From the IMG/VR virus record IMGVR_UViG_3300012920_000053, positions 1 through 53,144 of that record: DNA of 53,144 nucleotides; one strand, written 5' to 3'. Below are positions 34,402 through 44,200 of this stretch, piece after piece (positions within the stretch are counted from its first letter, which is position 1; each line of letters begins with the position of its first letter). This stretch comes from a virus. The position numbers and the translations under genes are program-made. The notes under the pieces were generated by a model. That model did not search any database. It worked only from the letters and a program-made list of their open reading frames with translations, and was not told the origin of the DNA.

Positions 34402-35222
34402 GGCGCTTCAATCTCCTTCACTAGATTTTGAATTTTCAAGATTTCTTGTACCATGTCTTTGTCGATCTTTCTTTCAGAAAATGATTCTAAAGTCTCTACA
34501 ACCCTCTTTATCCCATCGATCATATCTGAATCTCTAGAAATATCTGACATATTTAGAGATCTTTTCATAGTTTCTGTCAATCTACTTATTTCTTCATTTA
34601 GGAACACTTTTAATTCAACTCCGTTATCTGTAAAAGACTGAATATAATGTCCCAATAAGCTTTTTTGTTCCGAAATAAGCTCTGAACCATATTTTTCATT
34701 GAATTTCTTAACAAATGTTTTATAAGTCAGGTTATCAACGGGCTTCATAGCGGGAGACTTGCTTTCTTGAGAAGAAGTCATACTATTTACTACTTGGTTT
34801 TCCAACAAAACTCTCTGTTTTGTTTTAGTTCGGTAATCAAAAATCTGATATAAGGTAGCAATATCTCTATAATTTGGGATGAAATTAGAAAAAACACTAG
34901 GAGATACAAGTTTATTGATTTTATCAATTACTTCCGTCTGTTCCCTAAAGAGTTCTTTTTCGTTGATAGATTTTTTGCCCATCCTAGCTTCAAAAATAAT
35001 TTTTTCTGCGGTTACTCTATCAATATTTTTGGTATCCAAAATGGCTTTATAGAAATCCAAATCTTTTGCCATCAAAGAAGATCCTTTGAAATTTTCTTTT
35101 ACCAATTTGATAATAGTTTTTTTCTTTTTATCATCTTTTGCAACGATAGCCCTCGTTAGTTCTCTAATAAGAGCCTCAAAAATAAACGCTGTGTTACGCT
35201 TTTTGTTGTGTTTCATTCTCAT
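34398..35222 (-). CDS. Uncharacterised helical protein next to the portal (274 aa)
   Basis: The ATG at 35222 has GGAG ten bases upstream and lies within the end of the portal gene (29-base overlap). The N-terminus is basic (MRMKHNKKRNTAFIFEALIREL), the remainder is helical and charged, with KPVDNLTYKTFVKKFNEKYG in the middle and a Glu/Lys helix at the end. Proteins beginning KKRNTAFIxEAL are common next to portal genes in T4-like marine phages, but I know no function. A prohead core or assembly role is plausible. Confidence 0.75.
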   Translation of the reverse strand: MRMKHNKKRNTAFIFEALIRELTRAIVAKDDKKKKTIIKLVKENFKGSSLMAKDLDFYKAILDTKNIDRVTAEKIIFEARMGKKSINEKELFREQTEVIDKINKLVSPSVFSNFIPNYRDIATLYQIFDYRTKTKQRVLLENQVVNSMTSSQESKSPAMKPVDNLTYKTFVKKFNEKYGSELISEQKSLLGHYIQSFTDNGVELKVFLNEEISRLTETMKRSLNMSDISRDSDMIDGIKRVVETLESFSERKIDKDMVQEILKIQNLVKEIEAP

Positions 35223-37209
35223 CTAAACTAATCTCCGAATTTTCTAATTCTGTAATCAAATCACGAATTTCTGACTTTGTCTCAAATAAAAGTGATTCCT
35301 CTTTTCCATAAATAGGTTCTTTGACCTCGTAAATACCTCTAGAAAGTCCCATCAAATTTGACATTCCAGGAGTAATATCTTTTGGCTTTGGAAAAGCCAT
35401 GGCAGAATAATTGTGTTGTCTACCTGAACGGCTATCTCCTCCGCGATGGGTCTTGGAAACATATTTTTTTCCTTTTGCCTTATCAGAAAGTGATTTTTCT
35501 GTATGTTTTCTGCCCCTATCGTCTCTTTTGGCTGGGGCTGAAAGTAACGGACCTTCGTCTCCGGCCGATGTGTCAGTTGTGGCTGCGGGATCCGTATCAG
35601 TACCCAAGTCTCCGGTGCCAGTGTCGGTGCCCAAATCTCCGGCGCCTAGGTCTCCACCGCCTAGGTCTCCGCCACCCAAATTAGCTCCGAGGTCTCCGCC
35701 ACCCAAATCACCCCCAAGGTCTCCTAGTCCACCGCCAGCTGCTTCTTCGCCAGCTGCTTCTGCGGCTGCATTAAGTTCTGCTTCGAACTTTCTGTCGTGG
35801 AACATTTCTCTCTGATTTCTTACAAATTCTTCTTCTGATAAATTGAATAAATTTTGAGCAATCCAGCGTCTACTGAAGAAATTTTCTGTAGCTCCACCAG
35901 CAATATCAAACTTGATTTTCCAATGCTCTAGTTCTTGCATTTCTGCAATTTTAGAAGGATTATTTAGTTTAAGCTTGAAGCTGACTAAGTCGTCTCCTCG
36001 AAATCCGAGTGTATATAGGTGCACAATACCGATCTTTTCAAGTTCCGTAATAACTGCTCTTTGAAGGCGCTGGATTGTCCTTGCAAATCGCACATCTTTT
36101 TGGGCCAAAGTTGTCTTATCTTCATTGGCGCCACCTTCGGAGTCACTTGAGAGGTAAGCAGAAGGGATCTTCAGGGCCGCAAACATCTTATCTCTTAGGT
36201 ATTTTACATCGTCAATGTCGCCAGTAAATTGGCCGCCCTGTAAAGTTTCAATCTTTGAAGATTCGCCACCTCTAACTGGGATAAAATAGTCTTCTTCAAC
36301 AGAAAGGGGGTTGTATCTCAAATCTACGCGGCCAGTGTTGGCATCAACAACTTGATTTCTCTTCATTGAAGTGATAGTTTTCTGAACAAACTGCTCGACA
36401 TCATTGGGGGCAATATTTCCGACATCAATGTAAAACACTCGGCGTTCTGCCGAACGAACAATCCGGTAAGCCATCATTGCATCTTCCATAAGAACTAGTT
36501 GTCTCCAGATTCTTCGGCCAGATTCAAGCACAGCAGTTCCATATGGTGCATATTTATCGTTACCAAGCACTCTAAAATGAGCAATTTGCCAATTTTCAAA
36601 AGTCATCCCACCAGAATTCCACTGATATTGTACATAATTCGGGTTTGATGGATCTTCGCCTTCTAATCTTTCCACTTCTTTGAGGGGAAGTGGGATCACG
36701 GATTTCACTCCAAGCCTTTCATCAAGGTCCATATATAAAATAAAGTCTCCAAACTTACACATAGACCGACACCAACCAAAGAGATTGTGATCAATATTTA
36801 AAATGTTTGTATATAGAGATTGTAAGATTGCCTTTATCTCTTCATTTGGGCAATCAATTGTCAACATGGGGGTCAATGCCGTATGCGTTGTCATTTCGTC
36901 GGCATAAATATCCAAAGCAGATGCGATTTCCGGCATATATTCCATTTGTTCATAGTCAATATAGCGCTCTGCCCTATTCTGTTGAGCCATAATTTTAGAA
37001 TGCATGACATCAAAAGGACTATATTCGGATCGTTTGAATTGTTGGCCAGATGCAGATCTAAAATCAGTAGCATACTTATCTAATGCTGTTCTTCTGATTT
37101 TTCGATTCATCTGGGTGCGCCAATTTACAATTGGTCCCGAAAATAATCGAGTCAATCTTCTAAATAATTCAGATTGTGGATTATTGGGGTTTTTCTTCTG
37201 GTCAGCCAT
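35194..37209 (-). CDS. Portal protein, T4 gp20-like
   Basis: The 671-residue protein (T4 gp20: 524) starts at ATG 37209 with AGGAT upstream. Landmarks include AQQNRAERYIDYEQMEYMPEIASALDIYADEMTTH near residues 75-110, GWCRSMCKFGDFILYMDL, IAHFRVLGNDKYAPYGTAVLE, EDAMMAYRIVRSAERRVFYIDVGN, and the crown region KLNNPSKIAEMQELEHWKIK. After about residue 490 there is a Gly/Asp/Leu repeat region (GGDLGGGDLG-type) of some 60 residues, then a basic tail, absent from T4. The portal is the head vertex channel for packaging. It lies four bases after the terminase. Confidence 0.92.
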   Translation of the reverse strand: MADQKKNPNNPQSELFRRLTRLFSGPIVNWRTQMNRKIRRTALDKYATDFRSASGQQFKRSEYSPFDVMHSKIMAQQNRAERYIDYEQMEYMPEIASALDIYADEMTTHTALTPMLTIDCPNEEIKAILQSLYTNILNIDHNLFGWCRSMCKFGDFILYMDLDERLGVKSVIPLPLKEVERLEGEDPSNPNYVQYQWNSGGMTFENWQIAHFRVLGNDKYAPYGTAVLESGRRIWRQLVLMEDAMMAYRIVRSAERRVFYIDVGNIAPNDVEQFVQKTITSMKRNQVVDANTGRVDLRYNPLSVEEDYFIPVRGGESSKIETLQGGQFTGDIDDVKYLRDKMFAALKIPSAYLSSDSEGGANEDKTTLAQKDVRFARTIQRLQRAVITELEKIGIVHLYTLGFRGDDLVSFKLKLNNPSKIAEMQELEHWKIKFDIAGGATENFFSRRWIAQNLFNLSEEEFVRNQREMFHDRKFEAELNAAAEAAGEEAAGGGLGDLGGDLGGGDLGANLGGGDLGGGDLGAGDLGTDTGTGDLGTDTDPAATTDTSAGDEGPLLSAPAKRDDRGRKHTEKSLSDKAKGKKYVSKTHRGGDSRSGRQHNYSAMAFPKPKDITPGMSNLMGLSRGIYEVKEPIYGKEESLLFETKSEIRDLITELENSEISLDENETQQKA

Positions 37210-37212
37210 TCT

Positions 37213-38802
37213 TTATCCTTTTATTAGCCACGAATATTTTCTATATTCTTCTTTTGCTTTGAACATTTTATCGTCCAAACTTTCTTTTTTACTGTATCCT
37301 TCCATTCCCGGAATTGTTGTATTTATTTTTGTATTTACACTCACCATTGAGTTTAGGCATGCCCTTTTGTATTCTGTTTCTCTCTTGTTTACTGTTAGTG
37401 CTGTATCCCTTACCCAACAAGCGATTGCTAGAGCCATAATCAGGTCATCATTGTAGCCCCTCATTGCCTGGGGTTTGCCATTATTCCAAATAAAAGTCCT
37501 CAATTCGTTAGAAAAGCGAAGGGAATATACTTTAATTAGTTTGTTTCTTACGAATTCTTCCAATTTTGCTACAATTAGTGGTCTTGTTTTTAGAGAGGTG
37601 GTAAAACCGGGCACTGCGCCCTGCATCGTTTGGCCTTGATGACTTTCTACAAACTCGTGGGTACCTTTTACGGAATAGTATAAGTTTGGATATTCTAAGT
37701 CAATGAGTTTTTCTAATACCGATATTCCAATACCGACATTTTCAACGACCAACAGGCAGTTTCCATACTCTTTTCCAGCCTGAAAGAGAACATTGGCATA
37801 CATATCCAAGTTTGGCTTTCCTTGGTATTCAGCAACAACTTCCATTGTTTCTAATTTTACAATATTAAAGACAGAATAATCAGCTCCGTCGCCTCTTGCA
37901 ACGTCTGCGACTAGCAAGTAAGAGTTTTGTGCATTGTACTCTTCCCAGATCCACATATTTCGGTCAAAACCTGTTCTATATTTTGGATCTTTTACAATTC
38001 CTTCAAGCCACGCGATGTCATCTGGATGAATAACACTCTCTCCTGATGTATTGAAATTGCACTCAAGTTCTTGCGCGATTTCGCGGCGCGACATATTCCT
38101 TGTCTCTTTTTCGAACCAAGATTGATCTCTATCTGGGTGTACATCCCATGGTAATAAAATGGGGTGAAAGTCGTTTGATCCTTCGGCGGCCTCAGTATAT
38201 GTTTTGTGGAACCAGTTACCCACACCATTTGGTGTTGAAAGGGCAATCACTCGTCCACCAGTCGAAATTGTAGGATACAAACCTGCCCAGAGTTCATCCA
38301 AATTCTCAACGTGGGCGGCCTCATCAATAACCAGAAGAGAAAGAGCCTCTGAACGGCCGGCATCGCCAGAAGTCGAAGCTGCTTGAATTTGAGAACCATT
38401 GGAAAGCTCAAAAGAAGCTCTATTGTCTATCGAAATTTCCGAAATAAGAAGAAAGTCTGGCACATTTTTCATAATAGATTTAACTTTCTTGACAAGATTG
38501 GCTGCTGTCTTGAATTTGGTTGCCATAACAAGAATATTCTTGTCTCTGTGAAATAGCATAAGCCAAACAATATAGCCAGCTGCGATCGTAGAAATACCTA
38601 ACTGGCGCGCCTTCAGGATAACATTGAATCGATAATCATTGAAATCAGTTAGAAGATCAGCCTGATAATCATAGGTCTTAAATGGGATCAGACCTTTGAT
38701 TGGGTGAGAAATTCTTGCGTAATTATTTACGAAGTATACCGGGTCTTTTCCACACTTAAGAATTTCTGCTACGATTTCCTTTTTAGATAGTGTGTATGAC
38801 AT
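37213..38802 (-). CDS. Terminase large subunit, T4 gp17-like
   Basis: The 529-residue protein carries the packaging ATPase with Walker A-like KARQLGIST (residues 64-72), Walker B LLVIDEAAH (about 155-163) with the catalytic Glu, and coupling motif VIALSTPNG. The C-terminal RNase H-like nuclease shows LLVADVARGDGADYSV, then CLLVVENVGIG and YNDDLIMALAIACW, giving the expected acidic triad. T4 gp17 is 610 residues. No small terminase gene is recognised beside it. It starts three bases after the 171-residue gene ends and lies directly before the portal. Confidence 0.95.
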   Translation of the reverse strand: MSYTLSKKEIVAEILKCGKDPVYFVNNYARISHPIKGLIPFKTYDYQADLLTDFNDYRFNVILKARQLGISTIAAGYIVWLMLFHRDKNILVMATKFKTAANLVKKVKSIMKNVPDFLLISEISIDNRASFELSNGSQIQAASTSGDAGRSEALSLLVIDEAAHVENLDELWAGLYPTISTGGRVIALSTPNGVGNWFHKTYTEAAEGSNDFHPILLPWDVHPDRDQSWFEKETRNMSRREIAQELECNFNTSGESVIHPDDIAWLEGIVKDPKYRTGFDRNMWIWEEYNAQNSYLLVADVARGDGADYSVFNIVKLETMEVVAEYQGKPNLDMYANVLFQAGKEYGNCLLVVENVGIGISVLEKLIDLEYPNLYYSVKGTHEFVESHQGQTMQGAVPGFTTSLKTRPLIVAKLEEFVRNKLIKVYSLRFSNELRTFIWNNGKPQAMRGYNDDLIMALAIACWVRDTALTVNKRETEYKRACLNSMVSVNTKINTTIPGMEGYSKKESLDDKMFKAKEEYRKYSWLIKG

Positions 38803-38805
38803 TAT

Positions 38806-39321
38806 TTATTCTTTGGCGAATCCGCCTTCTTTCAAAAATTTATTATAATTAATCACCATAGTATCAGCAACTGCTTCCCCTAGAGTTGTAACTTGCTTCA
38901 TGCCGCCGATTTTGAACATTCTATGTGCTGTGACAAACGTTCTAACTCTAGAGGTATTTTGAACCAAGCACTTTGCCTCTCCTTGGGGAGTTAGCGAAAT
39001 TGACTTCCCTGTAATCTGATTATATTCTTTTTTTAGAAAGTCAGCAATTGCTTGAATTTTTCTTTCACACTCTTCTTCAAATCCGTTAGCGTAAACAGAT
39101 GATAAAGATACATTACATTCATAATTGATTTGTAACATATCTGCAACAATTTTTACGCCAAAGCCATCTGCGACCCTGCTATCAACAATGGGACATCCTT
39201 CTTCGCGGGAAAGACCTACTGCCTTTACATCACCTGATGCAAACCTCTGATCGTGAGATCCATCGTAAGCATTTGCTGCCGCTTGATTAATTCCTTGTAT
39301 AATTTCTAATGTTGTAGCCAT
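38806..39321 (-). CDS. Uncharacterised protein upstream of the terminase (171 aa)
   Basis: Starts at ATG 39321 with GGAAT upstream, and ends just before the terminase start. The protein is compact with a mixed alpha/beta pattern: KIVADMLQINYECNVSLSSVYANGF, ERKIQAIADFLKKEYNQITG, LVQNTSRVRTFVTAHRMFKIG. No signal peptide or enzyme motif is present. Its place next to gp17 raises the possibility of a packaging factor such as the small terminase, but there is no helix-turn-helix or coiled-coil signature to support that. Confidence 0.75.
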   Translation of the reverse strand: MATTLEIIQGINQAAANAYDGSHDQRFASGDVKAVGLSREEGCPIVDSRVADGFGVKIVADMLQINYECNVSLSSVYANGFEEECERKIQAIADFLKKEYNQITGKSISLTPQGEAKCLVQNTSRVRTFVTAHRMFKIGGMKQVTTLGEAVADTMVINYNKFLKEGGFAKE

Positions 39322-39337
39322 GTTTTTATTCCTTTAG

Positions 39338-39820
39338 TTATTCACCGTATGCCATATCATCTCTTTTCTTTCGAGACCAAAATTTGTACCCACTTGGTGT
39401 GCCTTCTTGATTTGGGCCTGCCCAGTATACTTCTCTATCTCCTATTAAACCAATAAACGTATTTGGTGGCAACAAATTGAAGAGGTCCATAGCATCTTTC
39501 ACTCCCATCGCATCAAAAAGATCTTCTAGCGTCATATTCATATCTTTTGCCATTTCAACTGCATTGAATTCTCTATAGGGATTGCCTTTTACTTGCCTTT
39601 TTCTGCCATAGATGCCAAAGTCGCCGCCCATATCAGAGCCGGTACCTGCTTTATCGGGAATACCACCGATACCGGGCTTTGTGGTTGCAACACCATCAAC
39701 ATAAATAACGTCGTCGTCTTCTTCTCTATCTGGTCTATTATCATCCGTTTTAGCTTCTGTAGTTATTTTAGAGATTTCCTCTTTAATAATTTTTACTAAT
39801 TGTGATTTAGTGATTTTCAT
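39338..39820 (-). CDS. Small acidic protein with MKITKSQLVKIIKEE N-terminus
   Basis: The 160-residue protein starts at ATG 39820 with GGAG upstream. Its first 16 residues are shared, with one I/V change, with the 99-residue protein at 33566-33865; codons differ at several synonymous sites, so the peptide itself is conserved. Residues 20-70 are acidic and disordered (Asp, Gly, Thr), followed by a folded segment (KDMNMTLEDLFDAMGVKDAMDLF) and a Tyr/Trp/Lys-rich end. The tag has an I-K-E site for a gp21-type protease. A role as a packaged internal protein is inferred. Confidence 0.7.
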   Translation of the reverse strand: MKITKSQLVKIIKEEISKITTEAKTDDNRPDREEDDDVIYVDGVATTKPGIGGIPDKAGTGSDMGGDFGIYGRKRQVKGNPYREFNAVEMAKDMNMTLEDLFDAMGVKDAMDLFNLLPPNTFIGLIGDREVYWAGPNQEGTPSGYKFWSRKKRDDMAYGE

Positions 39821-40199
39821 TTTCTTTCTCCGGTCGCCAGCCTGATGACCATCTGTCTTCCCTGCCTTCGACCCATTGTATATAACATTTGTGGCAACAA
39901 TCGAATTTTGTCATATAAACATCATCCCTCAAATCAAAAGAATATGCGGAACATATAGGACAATTTCGATCTTCGTCCTTATTAAATAGTTTTTTAGAAA
40001 TTAAAATGCCATCAACTTCTACTTTTTCATTTTTTTCTCTGTATTTGACTTCTTTTTGGTGCAAATCTCGAATTTGGCGCTGGTATTCTTCTTCCTTCTT
40101 GTCTGTCCATCCAGACTTAGGATGCTGAATTGCCTCTTTACCATACTTTTTAGAAATTGCTATTTCATATTTAGCTATTTGGTTTAGGTCATTTTTCAT
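39807..40199 (-). CDS. Zinc-ribbon-like small protein (130 aa)
   Basis: The start at ATG 40199 overlaps the upstream stop as ATGA and is preceded by GGTGAG; the longer open frame begins within the neighbouring gene and is unlikely. Residues 1-75 are charged and helical (YQRQIRDLHQKEVKYREKNEK). The C-terminal part has CPIC, about 18 residues, then CCHKC, a plausible zinc site, followed by a Trp-rich segment (QWVEGREDRWSSGW). No function is known. It is coupled to the signal-peptide protein. Confidence 0.7.
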   Translation of the reverse strand: MKNDLNQIAKYEIAISKKYGKEAIQHPKSGWTDKKEEEYQRQIRDLHQKEVKYREKNEKVEVDGILISKKLFNKDEDRNCPICSAYSFDLRDDVYMTKFDCCHKCYIQWVEGREDRWSSGWRPEKENENH

Positions 40200-40627
40200 T
40201 TGCTCACCACATGTACTATCCCAACCGTAGTTCCTACTCCCACCACAAAGCCTCCTACGATGCCCCATAGAAGAGCATTTTTTCCAGGCTTTTTGGCAAT
40301 TATTTTATTTAGTTGATCAATTTCAGTATTTTTTAGATTCAAGGTTGTTTCATATCTTTCTCTATCTGTGTTCATTGTAATATTTAGTTGATCAATGTTT
40401 AGCTCATAATGTGCTTTTTGTTTTTCAAGTTCAAATCCAAGTTTTAGGTCGTACTCTTCTTTTAAAAATTTATAGTTTGATAAAATTTTGGCTGTTGCGA
40501 CTGGATCAAAAAGAGTTCCTGTGAATGGTGCTGGTTGATTATCCTGTATAAAAGTAAACTTTCCCTCTGATGCTTCAGAGGTGCCAGCAAACATCAAAAA
40601 AAACATCATCACTAGTTTATTCAACAT
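40196..40627 (-). CDS. Secreted/membrane coiled-coil protein, possible lysis-cassette member
   Basis: ATG 40627 is chosen over a TTG six bases upstream, giving 143 residues. The N-terminus is a signal peptide (LNKLVMMFFLMFAGTSEA, cleavage near SEA|SEG). A short FTGTLFDP segment and a coiled coil of about 75 residues follow, then a C-terminal hydrophobic helix with Gly repeats (LWGIVGGFVVGVGTTVGIVHVV). Proteins of this layout occur next to holin-like genes in marine T4-like phages. It may span the envelope together with the neighbouring spanin-like protein. The membrane topology is clear, the function inferred. Confidence 0.65.
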   Translation of the reverse strand: MLNKLVMMFFLMFAGTSEASEGKFTFIQDNQPAPFTGTLFDPVATAKILSNYKFLKEEYDLKLGFELEKQKAHYELNIDQLNITMNTDRERYETTLNLKNTEIDQLNKIIAKKPGKNALLWGIVGGFVVGVGTTVGIVHVVSK

Positions 40628-41018
40628 ATTCAAATCCGAAAATTTCTTCTATTTCAATCGCGATCACTTCGGGCTGCTTTTCAAAATCACGAATAAAATT
40701 TTCAATATCTTTTTCTCTAGCTTGTTGAAGATCTATCAAGGCATCTTTATATTTATCGGAGATCTCTATCAGTTCTTTTTCGTATTCTAAGATAGCAGCT
40801 TCTCGTTCTGCAATTTCTTTTTTGTGAAGCTCCTCAAGAGCAGAAATTTGAGCTTCATAGCTCTGACCCATAACATCCATAGATTTTTTGAGTGATGCAT
40901 AATCATTCTTGGTAACAAAAAATAAAACAAGCACGACAACCAGACCTACACCTTGCCAATTTTTTACCAAAAATGACCCAAAGGACTTGAAAACATCCTC
41001 AATATTGATATTGATCAC
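40617..41018 (-). CDS. Inner-membrane spanin-like coiled-coil protein
   Basis: The 133-residue protein starts with GTG at 41018, sharing a base with the stop of the holin-like gene, with GAAGGG upstream. One N-terminal transmembrane helix (GVGLVVVLVLFFVT, about residues 23-36) is followed by a long Glu/Lys coiled coil (residues 45-115). This is the plan of Rz-type inner-membrane spanins, which link inner and outer membranes in the last step of lysis. No outer-membrane lipoprotein with a lipobox is seen nearby. A structural role is the alternative. Confidence 0.55.
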   Translation of the reverse strand: MININIEDVFKSFGSFLVKNWQGVGLVVVLVLFFVTKNDYASLKKSMDVMGQSYEAQISALEELHKKEIAEREAAILEYEKELIEISDKYKDALIDLQQAREKDIENFIRDFEKQPEVIAIEIEEIFGFEYVE

Positions 41019-41218
41019 TATGCACCCTTCAGTTTTACGATTGCATCAATGACGGATTGGCCGCCAATGTACAGTGCGCTTAAGTACAGCCAGTGTTCGC
41101 TCTCTAAATTTCCAGAAAATAAAAGCCCCGTCGCCATACCCCATACAAGGAGTTTTCTAGAGACTGCCTTTTCTAGTGCTTTATCAATTGCGCCCTTTGC
41201 CATTTGTGTCATTGTCAT
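41018..41218 (-). CDS. Holin-like small membrane protein (66 aa)
   Basis: ATG 41218 is the start because CAGGAGGG lies directly upstream; the longer frame would begin upstream of the late element. Hydrophobic segments are LLVWGMATGLLFSG (about residues 23-36) and HWLYLSALYIGGQSVIDAIV (43-62), after a Lys-containing N-terminal helix. Size and topology suit a small two-helix holin. It is expressed from its own late element and coupled to the spanin-like gene. No endolysin is in the window, so the lysis role is inferred. Confidence 0.55.
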   Translation of the reverse strand: MTMTQMAKGAIDKALEKAVSRKLLVWGMATGLLFSGNLESEHWLYLSALYIGGQSVIDAIVKLKGA

Positions 41219-41235
41219 AAACCCTCCTGTTTCAT

Positions 41236-41245
41236 TATAAATAGT
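41236..41245 (-). promoter_or_regulatory. ACTATTTATA element before the holin-like gene
   Basis: Coding strand reads AATACTATTTATAATGAAAC, 17 bases before the ATG, with CAGGAGGG between. Exact match. It falls between the Mre11-Rad50 fusion and the lysis-like genes, where a switch from early to late expression would be needed. Confidence 0.5.
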
Positions 41246-41246
41246 A

Positions 41247-44200
41247 TTATTGTTGTATAAAGGCAAAGCCTTCTTTTTTATCTATAGTTATTTGCATATC
41301 AACACAATCCTTCAAGCTATCTAAGTGAGAGATAAGTAGGACTGTCTTGAAGTAAGATCGAATAAGGTCTAGAATATCAATAAATCCTTGCATGTTTTCC
41401 TCATCTAAAGCTGTTCCCGGTTCGTCGAGAATAAAGATATCGGATTTTGGAAGCGAAGATACGCTTAACAAAGAAAGCCGAATAGCCATCGCGGCGATTG
41501 TCTTTTCTGCACCAGAACCCATTTCTAATGGTCGTGGGGCGTGCTTAGGGTGTTTGATAAAAATATCTAACCTTTTTCCGTCATCCTCAAAGAACACCTC
41601 GAATTCAACAATATTTGCTAAAATTTTTGCAATTTCCTCGTTGATAACTGGAAGCTTTCTTCTAATAACATCATAAGCTATACCATTTGGGTGCATGCAG
41701 CGCATATAGAGGTCATAAGCAGAAAATTCTTCCTGCAAATCATGAAATTCCTCTTTCTTGAGAATTAAATTACTTAGCTTTTCCTCCAAAGATCCAACTG
41801 ATTTATAAAGAGCCAATATTGAGTTGTTGCATGATTCTAAACTATTTTGTAAATTTTGAGATTTTATTTTTAGAGTTCTATCGCTTTTTGTCAAATTTTC
41901 TAAATTCTCAATAGCGTCTTTGTTTAGTTCGTATTCAGATACCTTGTCTTCCAAAATAGAGATTTCTGACATCAAGGTATTTATTAGTGAATTATTTTTT
42001 TCAATTTTTAAATCATAGTTTGTTATCTTGTTTGATAATTCATTTCGACGATCCACAAGGCTATTATATTTACTAATATGATCATCGACCTGATCAGGAT
42101 CAATTTCTTGAATATCTTCGTTTAGATCTCCGATTTGCTCTGAAAGATTTTCTACTTCTTTTTCGTTTAGTGGAATTGTTGCTTTAGCTACATATGCATC
42201 CTTGATAAATTTACATTTTGGATAAGAAGTTCCACAAGGGATTCCGCTCAAAAGCTTTTCCTTGATTTTATTTCTTTTTAGCTCCTCCTCCTCTGTACTC
42301 AACATATTTTCCAGTGTGGCCATTTGATCTAGTAATTCATTTGCCTTCTCTTGTTTGTTGAAGAGAGACTTTACGTCAAATACTTCCAGAAACTCAACAA
42401 CCTTTTTATAAGTGTCTTTATCCTCACTTCTGTTTAATTTGAACTCTTCGCTTTGATCTGAAACGGAGATTAGTTGATTTCTCTTGTCTGACAATTCTTG
42501 CTGGACTTTCATCACATCAATGATTTCAGCAGGGATTGATTTTATTTTTTCATTGATTTCTAAAATTTCTTTATTATATTTTTCTAGATTTTTCTTTAGA
42601 TTTTCATAAGAAGTTTTTTTGCTCTCTAATTTGTTGTTGGCCTCTTCTAAGTCATCTTGAGCAGCTAAGATTTCGCTATTGAAGTCACGGCCTTCAGATT
42701 TCTTTAAGGCACCTCTTGTATCTGATGCATCTTCTTTTGATAGTCTGAATTTTCTTTCAAAAAATTCTAAATCTAGAAACTTTGCAAGAATTTCTTTTCT
42801 CTTTGTAGACCCCTCTTTGATGAAAGTTAAAGAATCTAGCTGTGATGCCATCGAAGAATAAAGAAAATCGTCTAGAGTTCCAAATACTTTTCGAATATTT
42901 TTATCTGTTTGATTTCTTGTTAGGCCATTTAGGCTTTCTTTATCTCCGAAAGACGGATCGTACATAGAGAAATCAGCATTAGTTTTCGCCTCAAGAGTTG
43001 TTTGCCCCTTTAGCTTCCTGGTATATTTTTCAGAATTTCTATCGACATAATAATCTGTATCACCTATAGAGATTTTTACTTTTCCCCTTCCATAATCTCG
43101 ATTCTGATTGATTATGTTTAGGTTTTTTCTATCATTTTTAGAAGTAGAGTTGAAGATGGTGTATAAAATGGAGTCAATAATACTAGATTTTCCGGAAAAG
43201 TTTTTCCCAAAGATTCCAACTATCCCCTCTAAATTGTCAAAATTTATACTATTTCCTTCTCCATAGTTGAAAAGGTTATCCCACTCAATTGAGCGCAATC
43301 TCCAATTTATATTTCTAGAAACCTCTTCGTTTTCTTCTGCGATCTTGTTGTATTTTAGATTCAGATCTAAAACCCTTTTCATCAAATCATTGTCTACTTC
43401 AAAATCTTTTAGATATTCTTTGATGAGTTCTTCTTGAATCTGAATATTTCTCAAGTCTTCTGTTTCTAGACCGTCCGTGATGTCTTGAACGTTTCCTCTT
43501 TGGCCAGACGCTCTATTCAAAAAAGTGATACTTTCTGGCCGAAAGCGACGTTTGGCTACTTCTATAGCCTTTCTCATTACATCTAGTGGTAAGTTATTGT
43601 TTGATACTAGGCGCAATCGAGCGTCCGAAGGTACTACCTTGGAAGCATTCTTGGGCATCTTTCCAGTAGACGTAAGTTCAATTGTTACAAAAGGCCTCGG
43701 ATTTTTAAGCTCAACATGGCGACAAGTAAAGTTTTCTTTACCTTGGATGTCCCATAATAGAAATCCCTTGTCGTTTGTTTCTCCATGGTTCTGTTGAATT
43801 GTCGATCCACAGTATCTAATCCTCCCCTCTTTGTCTAGACGCTGGTTTGTTTTGTGGATGTCGCCTAAGAAGCCATAATCATGACCTTCAAAAATCTCAA
43901 TTGGATGCTCTCCGTGAGTCATTACCCAGCCAGTATCTGTAACTACGCCTGAAACCGAGCCGTGATAAAGAGCAATATTGATATTATCTGGATTGCTTGG
44001 CTCTACCCACCCCTCTTCGTCAAAAACAGATAAAACATTGAGAGTTATCCCGGCTTTTAGGGGAACTTCTCCAGATTTTTTCAACAAATGTAAATTAGGG
44101 TGAGACAAAGCTTCGACAATCGGAGTAAGTGCATCTTGACGATTTGAATTTTTTAGGTTTCCATCATGATTCCCCAAAATAACATAAGTGGGCGAAATAT

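Noticed and set aside
38806-39321. Small terminase subunit
   Set aside because: Position before the large subunit is suggestive, but no helix-turn-helix or coiled-coil pattern of that family is visible.
41219-41266. Longer N-terminus of the holin-like gene
   Set aside because: It would begin upstream of the late element with no ribosome site, whereas ATG 41218 has CAGGAGGG at good spacing.
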